Part shown: piece by piece, positions 48,595-60,735 of the stretch | Layout of the letters: every line of letters begins with the position of its first letter | How positions within the stretch are numbered: the first letter of the stretch is position 1 | Assembly: GCA_036345935.2 (NCBI GenBank) | Contig: JADWOT020000001.1 | Coordinates: 27,127,232-27,191,231, forward strand | Direction of reading: 5' to 3' | DNA length: 64,000 nt | Source of the DNA: Taenia hydatigena | Taxonomy: Eukaryota; Platyhelminthes; Cestoda; Cyclophyllidea; Taeniidae | The notes under the pieces: model-generated | What the model was told of the DNA's origin: nothing | Seen by the model: only the letters and a program-made list of their open reading frames with translations | The model's database searches: none | Made by a program: the position numbers and the translations under genes

Positions 48595-49060
48595 CTAGTG
48601 AGGACGGATCTCTAGTCGTTTCGGCACGTCAGCACACTTGCTATATACACGCTTGACTAAGTAGTCCTCACCGCTAGGCGAGAAGGGTTCGGAGAACACG
48701 CATCTTGCTGCGGAACCGTCGTCATGCGTCTGCGAGGGAGAGGTGGACTCTCTCAGAACCAGCATAACACTCATCACTCCGTCCAGTTTACTGCATCATT
48801 AATGAAGAGCACCACCAACCTACTCTCACTCCACTCGATGCAAGGAAGTGAAAGACAGGGGCAGAAGATTTATGAGGAATATGTGATACATTGCAGTGCA
48901 TTTCTTGGAGGTAGAGATCAAATGAAGAAACACATTCTAACAGAAAAGGACAAAGAAACTTCGCTGACCACACTGGGCTACGACGAGATGAGGATAAAGC
49001 TTCCTTCTTCCTAGGCTCTGGCATCCGCATTGTCTGAAGTACATTTTGCAATGAAAGATT
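48595..49060 (-). pseudogene. Repeat F copy 3 with core C
   Basis: Minus strand from 49051 reads NVLQTMRMPEPRKK, as in the other F copies; the next exon is unrecognisable. Core C at 48740-48595 reads DDGSAARCVFSEPFSPSGED and YLVKRVYSKCADV. Confidence 0.5.
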
Positions 49061-50199
49061 ATGCAGTAGTCAGGAAACTGGCTGACGCTGATGTAGATCG
49101 GTGCCCGTCTCCTTCGTTGGTGACCCAATATGTGAAATAGGATGATGAAGATTAACCGCTTTGCTGTGTTGCACTGCAATTGCTGATCGCACGTAAAAGG
49201 ACTGTGGAAAGATCCATTATTTAGTGCAGAGAAGCATGGAGGCCACTTGGGCACTGATCAGTAAGTACTGGGGCAAAGGTGACCATGAAGTCCAGTTAAT
49301 TAGGTGTCACATCCACCAACGTCTGTTTCTACACATCAAAATGAAAAAACGAGGGTGGTGCAAAGCCTTTGATCCGTAGCTGCAATCACACCTAGTAGTC
49401 AGCTAGTCGGACACATGACTACCTCATCGAAATGCTCGTGTTTTAGTCAACGGGGGATTTAATTTCGCCTAATTGCAAGTACTGATAGCAATGTCTACAT
49501 GGCTAATGCGATGCCCCTGTTAACCACCGAGAGCCTGCGCACCGACCGCATGGAATAATGACTACGGGATAGCCGGACTACTTATGATGCCTTTAGCGTG
49601 ACTCAAATGTTAGTTGGCACGTCAAATGTGCTGCGCCCGCTGTGAGGAGTAAGACTTTGACCAAGACTGTGATTGGTGGTTGACTGTTGTTGAGAGCAAT
49701 GCGTCTAATCCTAACTTCCGTTGCAGGCGATTTTCCCAACCTACGAACTACCTAACAGCTAGGTCATTGGCTAACAAGCACACTGGACCCAGTACGCCAA
49801 GTGACATTTACACTTAACACTTAAGTGGAGACATTACTACGTACTGCTGAACCATTGGTCTACCTGCCAACGGGCTTGTCATCTGCCTAGATCGCATCCT
49901 ATCCAACCCAAACAGCACCTAAATCACTCTCAATCTACTGCTTCAGCACCAAGTAATCTGAGAATAGCATCAGTTGATGTTTTAGAACCACAGACGAGAA
50001 CTGCCCTTTGCTGTCACTGCCGTCCCAGACTGCCCACAGTAGACGCTTAGCGCTCTTCACTCACGTGCGAGATGCTGTAAAAGAAAAGAGGTTTTCTGCT
50101 TCTCCGTTCCCTCTCTCCTTGGTAATTCACATAAAAACAAAATCCCAAAATTACCAATTTTTATATATTTGTTACAATGGTGTTAGGTCTGGAAACATA
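49061..50199. other. No supported gene
   Basis: Short frames only, with scattered weak resemblance to M/K material. Nothing firm. Confidence 0.4.
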
Positions 50200-50547
50200 T
50201 CAAGTAATGCCACTCATTCGCGAAATGAATCCGCCTGCATGAGAGCATAAATAGTTGACTGGACGGATGCCAAGGGGTTTGGCAGTGTTGGAGCATTGTC
50301 GAGGAAAAACACCGCTGAATGTACCGCCTGAAGTTACTTGAGCCTGATTGCTAAATGCCTTTGTTTCTCGGGCACCGATAGGCAGTATGCCTGTGTATGA
50401 ATTGTGGGGGAAGGAGGCGACATGCTGACCTAAAGGCCGACCTCTTCTAATAAACAGTCCGAATCGTCTCTTTCTTTTCGGTGCTTTATGGTATAGCTGC
50501 TCTTGCCACTCCAGTAGACAACGTATGATGCGATTTCTCTCCGCCAT
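50200..50547 (-). CDS. 115-codon single-exon ORF, basic N-terminus
   Basis: ATG in a good context (gtaaATGGCG) starts MAERNRIIRCLLEWQEQLYH, followed by KAPKRKRRFGLFIRRGRP, which is nuclear-localisation-like, then a Gly/Ser-containing region. A possible donor (GCTCAA/gtaact) lies inside, so it may be a first exon. Not recognised, not repeated, and no gene is visible on the other strand beyond a short frame at 50008-50250. Confidence 0.4.
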   Translation of the reverse strand: MAERNRIIRCLLEWQEQLYHKAPKRKRRFGLFIRRGRPLGQHVASFPHNSYTGILPIGARETKAFSNQAQVTSGGTFSGVFPRQCSNTAKPLGIRPVNYLCSHAGGFISRMSGIT

Positions 50548-50829
50548 TTACATCGGCATCTTCTCAGCCATCAATCCTCCCATGCCGATAATCCCAATCC
50601 CTATTTTCTAGATATAGTCTGCAGTGTCTGGGCGACGCTACATTTGAGTCCTGGTAATCAATGCTACGAACGGAACAAATCCTCTTTATGTAGTTAAGTG
50701 AATAGTTCTCCCAGTTGGACAAAATGTGGTCAGGGCTTAGAAGTGCTAGAATTTACTCGCTATCCCATTTCATGAATGCCTTGATTGCTAGTGGCAATCG
50801 CATACACTCCACTTGCCATTACTCCTCCC

Positions 50830-51070
50830 ACTTGACGCATTAATGATCGACCCGTGACCTGACCTATGTCTTGCCTCCAACAGCAAGCGTGACACATTTG
50901 ACGTGCCAACCTGCATTTTGTGTCAATATCGCACACCCTGACGTGAGGACATATTGCTACACACATTTGTACTCGCCATCAGTTAATACTACAGCTGCCT
51001 CGTTGACCAGTGGACCAGCAGTTCGTGACGGTGGCTGCAGGTACTGCCACAATTCGTCACTTCTTACCCA
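50830..51070 (+). repeat. Repeat K
   Basis: Shares a cacatttgacgtgccaacct-type block and following sequence with about 19170-19500 (+), 23270-23480 (-) and 53560-53720 (-). Confidence 0.55.
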
Positions 51071-51269
51071 ATGATGATCTTGCGAACCACCAATGTTTCC
51101 ATCTTTACCTTCTACCTGATTCCACTCAGGTAGGTGACAAAACTAGGACTTGATGAGGCGAAAACCTCTTGTTAAATCGTGGCATCGTAACATAGTGCAG
51201 GGGAATAAAGGTAGAGAAAAAGCAGATCTGTCATGGCCCTCCACCCCTGCTTTTGATACTGAGTTGGCA

Positions 51270-51720
51270 GTTTGCCACCGAAGCATTCGCTAATGTTGCC
51301 AACTCGGAAGCCATTTCGGCACAGCTGTGCATTTGCACTACATGTGCTTGACGAAGTAGTCCTTCACGTTAGACGAGAGGCAGCCTGTTCTCACGCTAGG
51401 GAGAGTATGCCTTCTTGCCTGACTTGTTTTGCGTGGTCACATATTCGTCTCACGTTCACCTTTATAAAGCCCGAAAGTGGCCTTCGGGTAGTTAGTATTG
51501 CCAACTTTCGTGTGGATATCACCAATGTCAACTGACCATTTTCCATTTTGTTAACAATCAGCTGTTACTGCAACATTCATGGCTCCCTCGTTGACTTTCA
51601 GATCAGCAATTCAATTAGTTGGATGCATGTAGGTCAGCTGCTTGGCGCACTGGTTCACTGAAAGTTCACCGCCTACTTCTTTTGACTGTTCAGTGGAGTT
51701 GTCATGCTCTCACCAACCTA
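51270..51720 (+). repeat. M fragment and core C remnant
   Basis: About 51343-51400 (-) is a partial core C. The stretch 51430-51620 matches 1790-1990 of M copy 1, including a tgccaactttcgtgtg phrase. Confidence 0.55.
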
Positions 51721-52129
51721 CAAAGCAACTAATCAACTAGCAGGCTAGTCACGCAGGTGATCAGGTATAAAGAGGAATCAAGCTTCTACATCAGCTATGG
51801 CACTTGTTGTTGAAGAACAAACTAGCTTATCAGCCATCAAAGCAACCAACTGACCAGTAGGCTTAGTAAGACTTGTCCATTAGCAAAGTGAGGTGCTAGC
51901 GAAATGTCAGGGCAATGTGCAGGCATACAATTAGTACCGATTAGGACTTTTAATTTATTAGTGGGCTGGTTGGTGCTTGCACATCTCGTGCAATAGCAAG
52001 AGAAGAGAAACGGCAGGAAGTTTACTAAGGCTCCTTGCTTCTTTTTGATTCCGAGTTTACATTCTCAATAAATGAGTTGGAATACTTCTGTCTGCTGAAT
52101 GTGTTCCATCAGGCTGTAGCTAGTACATC

Positions 52130-52460
52130 AAAATGGTAGCCAATGGTGGCAGCCGTCAGTCGAGGTTTCCAAGCGATGAAGAAATAGCGCATGCACACCA
52201 ATGCATCTCTTTCTCCGAATCGACGTCAAGTGAATCGTCCATAAGCTTATCGTGATGCATCCAAGCCCTCAAAGACGAGCAGGTGTCAACGCACGCCTTG
52301 TGAGTGTTCGACACCTTACTGACTACAAGCCAAGTCATGGCATGATTGACTGAGATGCAAGGTATCGGTCTTCCACCTGGCTGTACGAGTGTGAGGGATA
52401 ATTTCATCAACTTCCTACTTGTCGAACAGTTGAGAACAGTTTATGCAATGGCAGGATAAA
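52130..52460 (-). repeat. Fragment matching 1-410 of M copy 1
   Basis: Shares a cgcacgcctt..gtg..cgacaccttactgacta block with 270-340. The minus frame 52410-52156 (ending CACAISSSLGNLD) is broken in the other copies. Confidence 0.5.
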
Positions 52461-52529
52461 TTATAATCAAAGGGTGAGTCGGAGGAAAAAGCGGAGAGCG
52501 AGCAAGTAATGAATTAAAGTTGTGCGACA

Positions 52530-53240
52530 CCATTGCTCCAAAGCGTCAAAGTGCATTAGAATCCTGTGCCTTGTTTGCTGACTGGAAGCAGTCGAGGGTG
52601 ATGGGCACTAACTGAGCAAACAAACATTCCAAAAGGCCTCTCTGGAATACAGGTTAGTGATGCGACACGGCTGGTGATCTGCATCTATTAGTAGACAGTG
52701 TAGTGTGGTGGTTTATCTAGCCATTCTTATCAGCAGAGCTACGTGCGTGTATGCATCCACCTCCTCGAAGTATTGATAGATTAACACGCAAGTGGTAACT
52801 GCAGATGTTGAATGCTATTGCTGCGAAGCATCAATGCGCATTGGCATTCTGCGCTTAAACTGCTGACTGGAAGCAGTTGAGGAGGAGTGGACGCTAACTG
52901 AGCAAACACAGACATTCCAATAGTCCTCTCCGAAGAACAGCTGACGTAGCTCTCTGATTAACAGATGCTAGAAGGTGGTTCGGTTAGTGTTGGACTGAAC
53001 TAGGATGCGAGATAGGCAGCTGACTGGTCCATTAATCGATACACTGGCACTGCGACATGCTACTCATTAGTTAGTTAGTAGTGATGCGTTGTGTGCGGAT
53101 GTCTTGGCCCACTAAATTTGCCTTTAATATAGATCAGTGACTGGTTGGTGCAGTTTGTTTGTTGGTCCATGATGCAGTTTTTGAGTGGGTTGATGGCCGG
53201 AGGAATTCACTGTGGTACAGGTTATCAATACAGGGAAGTC
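52530..53240 (+). repeat. Repeat D, copy 2 plus a partial tandem copy
   Basis: The stretch 52790-53240 matches 18460-18990, and 52530-52690 is a more diverged copy of its first part, giving a partial tandem. Confidence 0.75.
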
Positions 53241-55050
53241 TGAAGAGCGTCATGGTTATTGCTGCCACCAACCGCTAAAGCGATATCTCCATCTCTACCC
53301 CCTCCTCCATATCATTGCTGTCTTCTCGAGCCTACTTTTAGTGTCAAAATGCTAACCAGAAAAATAAAAGGAGACACAGAGAAATTTGGCGAATTTCCTT
53401 CTATTTCCTTTTCTTTATTCTCATTACTTTCCAACCTTTACACTATAGCATGATGATATGTTTTAAATCAAGTTTTTGCCATTTTTGAAAGCATCGGGTG
53501 AAAGGAATGCGATGAGCAAACGTGTTTATGGGTGGATAGCTGAGTAGATGTGAGGGATTCAATACTCACCTCTTTTGCTTGCCTTGCATACCTGTAATCA
53601 CGGTCACGGTCGGATGATCTGCTGGTGCTCACACCGCGGCTGGCAGTATTGACACAAGTGCCAGTTGACATGCCAAATGGGTCGAGCTTGCTGTTGGTGG
53701 TATGAAGTAGGCTGCGCAATAGAATAGGTCATTGACCAAGAAGCAGTCTGCACCATTCAATTGCCCGGCCAATATGAAAGGCAAATCCAGCGCAGGGGAC
53801 AATTCCAACACACAGTGCATGCTGCAGTGGCGAGGACGGTCGCTCTAAAACAGCAGATTTTGAAGGTGCCTCTTAAGCGAAACCCCAAGTGATCTAATGC
53901 GACAGCGTAGTTGAAGGAATTTTACTATGGACAAAAGTGGCGCAGAAAGCAAATAAACTGGTTTCTTTTACGCGTCCTTGCTCGCCATTAACAAGCGTCT
54001 TAGCTTTCGTATATTAAGAATCCTGTACTGTGCATGTGTATGGCTGAGAAATATCCCAACTGAGGCTACACACAGGACTTAAGTAGATTTCTCCAAGCCA
54101 TATGTTGAAGAGGATACTTCGTGTGTTTTTGATTGGGATCGCAGAAAGAAAGGGAATCGGGCAATGTCAGAGTTGGCCACGGTGCAACCTATTTAAATGG
54201 CTGACTAGGTGGTTAATAGGGAAGCTAGTAGCTATAAGCAGGTTTTGTCCCCAACCAGCGTTTCTGTGTGAGTAGATAACAAAGTTCGCAGGTTAGCCAG
54301 TTGAGCAGCCAGCCAGCAACGTGTACCAACATTAGTCCAGTAGCGTCTTATATCCACGTCATTGACTAATTACTACCTATCGCACCTGACGAATCAGTGC
54401 ACGACCAAAAAGTGATGCTATCCGAATTCACACTAAGGACGTCATCATTAATTTTAGCATAGCATAGTCACCCCACAACTGTAGTCTTTAGGTTGTTAGT
54501 GCTGTCGACCTTGGGGTGAAGATATTACATCACCTTGTGCGTTTCGTGTGTTGACTTGCAGATCAGCAGTCCAATTCGCTTGATGATGGTATTGTCGGGT
54601 AGTGAGTTTGTCTGAGCAATGCTTTTCAGCGCTTACCTGCAATGCAGCACAAACCTCATCAATCTTCCTCATTAATCAAGCCAACAACTAGAAGCGCTTG
54701 CTGCCTGCTCTCACTCTGCTTGTTTTGAGAGAATGCAATGCGAGACTGCCTGTGTGTTAATAGATTGTCTGGAGGAAGCGAGAGAACAAAGGACCAAAAC
54801 GTAAGGACTTCGGTCTATCAAAGTCACATTAAGTTGCAACAAATGTTGCGTGAATAAAATGCATCGATTCACAAATTTGAATGGTTTGGCTGACAAGGTG
54901 TATCGAGAAGTTAGATTGGAGTCAACCACCGCACCTCAATCGTCTGCCTCAAAATGTGCTGACGCAAATGCACGCGCAAGATTGATTACCACGCTATTCG
55001 CTAATGAGGACGGATATTCAATCGCTTTGCCACGCTGACATTTGTGCTAC
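53241..55050. other. No supported gene; K and M scraps
   Basis: About 53560-53830 (-) is K-like, and 54430-54600 resembles 38800-38950. The frames 53719-53468 (-) and 54850-55038 (+) lie in or beside such scraps. Confidence 0.4.
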
Positions 55051-55055
55051 TTATG

Positions 55056-57420
55056 CATGCTTGACTTAATGGTCCTCTATGTTTGTCGAGAAGCGTTCGA
55101 CAAACACCATTCTTAGTGTGGAATCGTTGTCATTCGCCTTCGGGGGAGAAAAGTGCTCTGGAAATTAGCCTGACACTCATCACTCTGTCTCGCTCATCAC
55201 TGCACCAAAGAAGCTCTAGTGTTGAGTCTGCGGCACAATTTTAATGGATTTGTTAATTTCTACTACTGCATTCGCGCATCCGTTTGTCATCATCTTCTGC
55301 GTAGGTTTTATTCCCTCAAAAAGACTAGGGTGAGAGCAGACAGGGAGCATTCTTCATCGGTGATGTGATGCTAGTTCAGTGAATATTCCACCCTGCTGAA
55401 GGCAGATGAAGACTGTTCGGCAGCCAGAGACGCGTTCGTCGAACGTATCCCGTTTAGCTTTGAGGACTAATTGGTCAAGCATATATAATGCAAACGTGTC
55501 GACCTGACGAAGTGGCTACACATCCGTCTCTACTAATGACGTGGTGGTGAGTCTGGCCGTAGAATTCAGCAGTGTTGCAACAGCACCAATCGCATTAACA
55601 GTGGTGGTGGAGCAACAGCACCGGTTCTGGATACTGATACCCACCTGCATCCAATTGACTTGTTTTGAGTGAATGAGGACCAAGTAAGGAAAGACGGACT
55701 CTGCACCTTTACACATCTTTGCGAATGTGTCGATACGCAGCCGCTGACAGTGCAACAACCTCACACATCGTGAAAGTCACCTCTCAGTCAATGTGGATCA
55801 AAACCGTTCACAAGTGGCGTCTGCAATCATAATGTATCTCTTTCCGTTTCTTCATCCATTGGTGGTCTCATCAGTAAACAATTGATGTCAGCGCGACTTG
55901 TCTGCATGGACAGGCAGGTGTGTGTTACCCGCTACTAGAGCCGCTCGATTTTGATCCTCCGAGTTGTTTCGACCGCTAACGTTTCCTTTGCAATGTAGGA
56001 TAGATTCAACAATCATCCATTGTCTCCTTGGTCCCCGAGCGGATTGCTGCCTTAGAAAGTTTTGGGACTCGACGGAATTTGTCCTTGCAATCATCCAGTG
56101 GTTTTCATTGAATCATGTGGATGCGTACGCTTCTTGCATGAGTGATATCATCAAAGGTGTCCTTTCGACATAAGCGGGTTCTCGTAGTCGTCACAGTCTT
56201 AGGGATCTACAGGGCACAGAAAAACAGGAAAGAACAAGCATAAAAAACCTTTTGCGCCTTAAGCTCGTCAGTAAAAAGCTCTTGAGCTTTTGTCTGCATG
56301 AATGCTGCGTGATGTTTGTTTTAACAATGCCTTAAGTGGCATCGACCGATCCACCTGAAATCGAATCGCAAAGCGTGCTAAGGTTGTGAAATCAGTCTCT
56401 CCTCCTTGACCTTCACACCCTCGGAACAAGCACAAGGCCTCGCAGAATCCAATTGCTCGAGTCTAGCACGCTCAAGTTACTGGGAGCTGCTGCGCACTCA
56501 GTTCATTTCCAAATCCTTGTCAGACAAGGCAGTCACATCGCCTCAATGCTCATGCTTCGGTGACTTGACGAAGACGCAATCGGAGGATAAAATAGTCTGC
56601 GTAGCCTTCACCTGCACATACCGAGGCTGCGCATCGGTGAACTGCTGCTACCTGGTAACATAATGACATCAGAGGTGTTGCTGTCAATATAAATTAAATT
56701 CGATGCTGGTTTCTTTTCCTTTATTTAATGTTTGGTTGCTCGTGCTCCTTCGCTTTCAGCCTCCTTTACTCTGACATAGTTGTATGATTCAAATAAAGTC
56801 TCACCCACTTGTTGCCATGTTCTTAGCTTCCATTTGAGCATTCAACAACATTTACATTCAAGGTTCTCATACTGCTCATCTCCTTCTCTCCTAGTTATCC
56901 GCAGCTCAATTTATCTTCTGACTCATTAGGCTAACCCAGCTATCTCGTTAACCAACTATCTCAAGCAGTGGCAGCTCAGAGGAAGGCAAAGGCAGCTACT
57001 TACAACAATAGAATCTGACGAGCAAGGAAGTGGAAGAATTCCTACATATTTGTTCTTTTCAGTCCCTTATCTCCCTGTGGGTCCTAACACCACCGAAATT
57101 ACGAAAAATTGCTTAGTCAGGATGACACATCTGTATATATCACACTTGCAAGAAGTAAGCGTAACGATTGGACTGTAAAGTCGACTGGATGGTTGTAAGG
57201 GCGAAGTTAGGCAAAGGTCTATAATTTATCGAGGCTGGTAGATGCACGTCTGAAAAGTCAAGTTTACTGATACTTGACTCATCCTTTACATGACTACGGA
57301 TTGTCCATCGTATTGCTAAGCACAAGACCGGAACCTTGAACCTCGGTGGGTTGATGCCATAACTAGGCTTGTGATCAGTAAGAGATCGCACACCCTTTTA
57401 AACGTCCTCTATCCGAATTG
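55056..57420 (-). repeat. Core C inverted pair and internally deleted M copy
   Basis: Cores lie at 55056-55150 (-) and 55395-55490 (+). The stretch 55380-56800 matches 40130-41300, then the sequence jumps at about 56810 to the equivalent of 44020-44540 and 1-440 reversed (56815-57420), lacking about 2.7 kb of M. Frame 56406-56663 keeps EDKIVCVAFTCTYRGCASVN. Confidence 0.75.
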
Positions 57421-58574
57421 AGGGAATGTCATCCTCCATGCAAGGTGGGGCTGCTCCTTTGCACCCCGTTCCCATCTTCGAGGTCAAAAGTTTAGCAACT
57501 TATCCGCAGAAGTTTGCCTGATGGATTTCGCGTTTATCTTCCCCTCCTTGGCCTTTGATTCCCTACTCTACTCGTCGCAGGAGAACGGAAGTAGCTTTAC
57601 GCTCCTTGGAAGTCATCTTTGCCATTATGGATTTAGTTCCCTTCCTTAATGAGAAGCATGTCTTCTGAACGCCCATCTTCTGACTAAGAGGATGGTTCAG
57701 CAAGGCTAGTGTGCCAAAGTTAAGAATTAGTCAGACATTCGTTATCATATGAATGCAAAACTGGCAGAACTATTTGACAGTTGGAAGCGTATCTTTACTT
57801 ATCAACTCTCCAGCAGCTGCAGCAACCTCAGTGATGGTGACGATGAACACATGAACCTGACATCTTACTAGTGCTCGTTCCTCAACAAGCCTTAATTACA
57901 TCCACGGTGGCCATCGTCATGGTAGTGACCACCATCGTCAGACAGTTTGATCAAAATATGAAGTGTTACTGCACGAGTTGTGCATACACTGACCAGTCAA
58001 CCTTGCCAAGTTTCCGAGATGCAATTTTGAACATTTGACGCCACAGGCTGTTTGGTGCTGATTTTATGAGCGTGGGGCAAATTGAAAGTGAGACACCACC
58101 TACTTCTTTATTTTGAAGCTTAGATTAAGCAAAAGAAGTGTTGTTAAATGGCAGAAATTTGATTAAACTGACTCTTAGCACCGAAGCATATGACATCGAC
58201 TTGAACAAACTCGACAAGTCGCTAGCAAGATTATGATTGGTGAAGTGGCACTAAATATTGTGGCCATTAATTAAGTGACTGTAATAATCCTACAATCTGC
58301 AAAACTGTGAACCTAAATATATGAACACGTTGCTACATGCTCCCTCCTCGCCAGCTACAAATCGCATCATCCTATATTCTCCCATGTCTCTTTTTTGACC
58401 ATTTGCTCTCCTCACCTCAGCCTATCACTCGCTCCCACAACATGACCACCAAATACATAGCATCATTTGCTAGATTTGTTACATTCGAATCATGCTCTCA
58501 ACAGCGACTCACATCGCCTTCCTGACCACTCGCTGTCACGTACAGGAAATTCAAGTCTTTGTCTTTGCTCTTAC
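57421..58574. other. No supported gene
   Basis: No splice-flanked frame recognised; the frame at 58337-58525 (+) is unsupported. Confidence 0.4.
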
Positions 58575-58796
58575 GAGCAATAAGCCAACCACATCGCTAT
58601 TCTCACATTCCGGTAAAGTGAAAGCATTGTCAAAAGGAAGTTGCTTTGCGCGTTTTGCACTCCCTAAGTAAGCGTTGCATAGCTTATGTAATGCAATGCA
58701 ATCAACTTGGGTTTTTCGGATCCAACCTCTTCTTCGCCATCTGAGCTCATTATCGAACACCATCAATTTTGACAAAGCGTGAGCTTTTAGTCGCAA
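58575..58796 (-). CDS. Probable 5' or internal exon, unrecognised
   Basis: Ends at a consensus donor CTC/gtaaga in phase 0. Reads MVFDNELRWRRRGWIRKTQV, DCIALHKLCNAYLGSAKRAK, ending NSDVVGLLL. The start is either the ATG at MVFDNE or an acceptor at ctaaaag upstream. The next exon was not found. Confidence 0.4.
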
Positions 58797-59030
58797 AACA
58801 GCAACGTGAACGCAAGCGAAAGTTTCAAAAATCTGCTATAAAATTCCTACCTACCTTCTACTTTGATTACGTTCGCAACTTTCCACTGTGAAGATAATCG
58901 AAGTAGAAGGACGGGAGGAATTTTACCTCAGATCTTGAGACTGTCGTCTGCGTTTGTGTTTACGTTTCGCTATAATAGCTTTCATTTCTTCGGATATACT
59001 CATCCATCAATTCTAATCCACCTATCTGCA

Positions 59031-59732
59031 ATGAGCCACATCATTGCTGGCATCTTCGTCATGAAAACACCAAGGTCTGGAGAGGTGACATCAGCGCCTC
59101 CAGAGAACGTAGACACTGTAATGGGGTAAGCAGCGATAGGAACTAATCATTTGAGCAGTTGGTAGGTCAGGTAGGTGATTTGGTCAAGCGAGAAGGGAGG
59201 AACTCATCGAATAGAGGCCTGAAGACGGAGCCATTGTTGCCCATTTAACAAACGAGTCAAGGTGCGACTAAGTGAATGCGAGCTGGCAAGGAAACCAGGT
59301 GAGTCCATGTTCTGGGCGGTTTCTATTGAGCGTATTGATTGTTACTTATGGCTCTTGACCTGAAGGCGATTGTCGGAAGAATTGGAGTTCGCTGGGATTG
59401 CGAGAACCCATAACAACTCGCCCTCCTGGATGTAATCAATGCTGTTGCTTTCCTTCTTCTGGTAGGTACAGCTTCAATAATGTGGACGCCAATGGGTCAC
59501 CAAAAGTAAAAGTAACAGAGAAACATCTTAGGGCATTTTTGGTGGACATCTTGCATGTCAGTGAAGAGCACGTGGAGGCTACTGTAAGTCGATACCCACG
59601 ATGGTATCGCTGATGTGTAGAGACTGTGTCTCGGTTTAGAGTTCTTTTTTGTCGAGAGTCCTGCGCTTCGTCTGTGAGATCCTTCAAGCTCTATCCAGCC
59701 TCCCACAGCATGTTGTTTTGAACAACAGTTGA
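59031..59732 (+). CDS. Complete three-exon small gene, 101 residues
   Basis: Exons 59031-59125, 59466-59583 and 59640-59732 have introns of 340 and 56 nt. Donors ATGGG/gtaagc and GCTACT/gtaagt and acceptors cttcttctggtag and tctcggtttag are good, and phases 2 and 0 agree. The ATG exon reads MSHIIAGIFVMKTPRSGEVT; exon 2 KVKVTEKHLRAFLVDILHVS; exon 3 FLSRVLRFVCEILQALSSLP and a stop. The second half looks all-helical and hydrophobically spaced, perhaps a small dimerising fold. No family is named with confidence. Confidence 0.5.
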
Positions 59733-60087
59733 CACGCCTCACAAACTGCTTCATGCTGGTGTTGCAGTCAGAGAGAGGGTTGACTAGGAAGCGAGCTCGA
59801 TAAATAGCTGACCAACCAGCATTCATGATTGGTTTCTGGTTTCACTTTACTCCTCCGAAACCAGTAGATTGAGTACAGACAGAGGACATTCTCCATCACT
59901 GATGACATGAACGGGGTTAAGTGGTGAGAATAATGCACGCTCACAGAAGGACGAATGCTATCGCGGGGTGGAGGGTTCGCTGACACGCACGCTTCTCTGC
60001 CGATTTTAACGACCGGATTCGCTGCCACATCACGTGGCAAAAGAGGCAGGCCTCCAACCGCCTCCTTACATCGGCGCATCTGCGATA

Positions 60088-60735
60088 GATATACTTGAGT
60101 AAGCAGTCCTCATTGTTAGACGAGAAGTGTTCAACGAATTCGCTTCATGCTACGGAACCGTCGTCATCTGCCTTCGATGGCGAAGAATACTCCTCGAACA
60201 AGCGCAACTCTCGTCGCTCTGCTCTGTTCATTGTGTCAAAGTGAAGAGCGCTTGCTTCTTGCTCTCAGTTTACTTGTAACAAGGGAAGCAAGGTGGTCCT
60301 ACCCGTAAACGGAGTAGCTACATTGTTGTTTTTGTTTACTCTCATCTTCTAACAGGTACATTGTAATGCGTGACAGACTCAACTTTCTTTCCCAAAAACG
60401 GCAGGGTGAGAGCAGACGAAACGATTACTTTTCTGTCTCAAAGGGAAATGACGACAGTTCCATTTGGAGAAACGTATTCGTCGAACACTTCTCGTCCAGC
60501 ATTGAAAACTACTTAGTCCAGCACATATATAACGAATGTGCCGACGTGAAGAAGTGGCTGTGGTGGTGGCTGATCTGGCGTGTGCATGCACCTCGGCATC
60601 CTAGCAACAGCGCCTATCACGGAGGCAAGAACGAAGCAATGACACCACCGAGCCTTCTCTTAACGTCCTTCATCCTCATCAATTTACCTCGTTAATCACG
60701 CAACTAGTACTGGAGAATACTGCCTACCTGAATTC
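60088..60735 (+). repeat. Core C inverted pair; plus arm is the long copy
   Basis: Minus core 60088-60180 and plus core 60440-60535. The stretch 60300-60735 duplicates 23620-24060 with an open frame of 109 codons. Confidence 0.7.
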
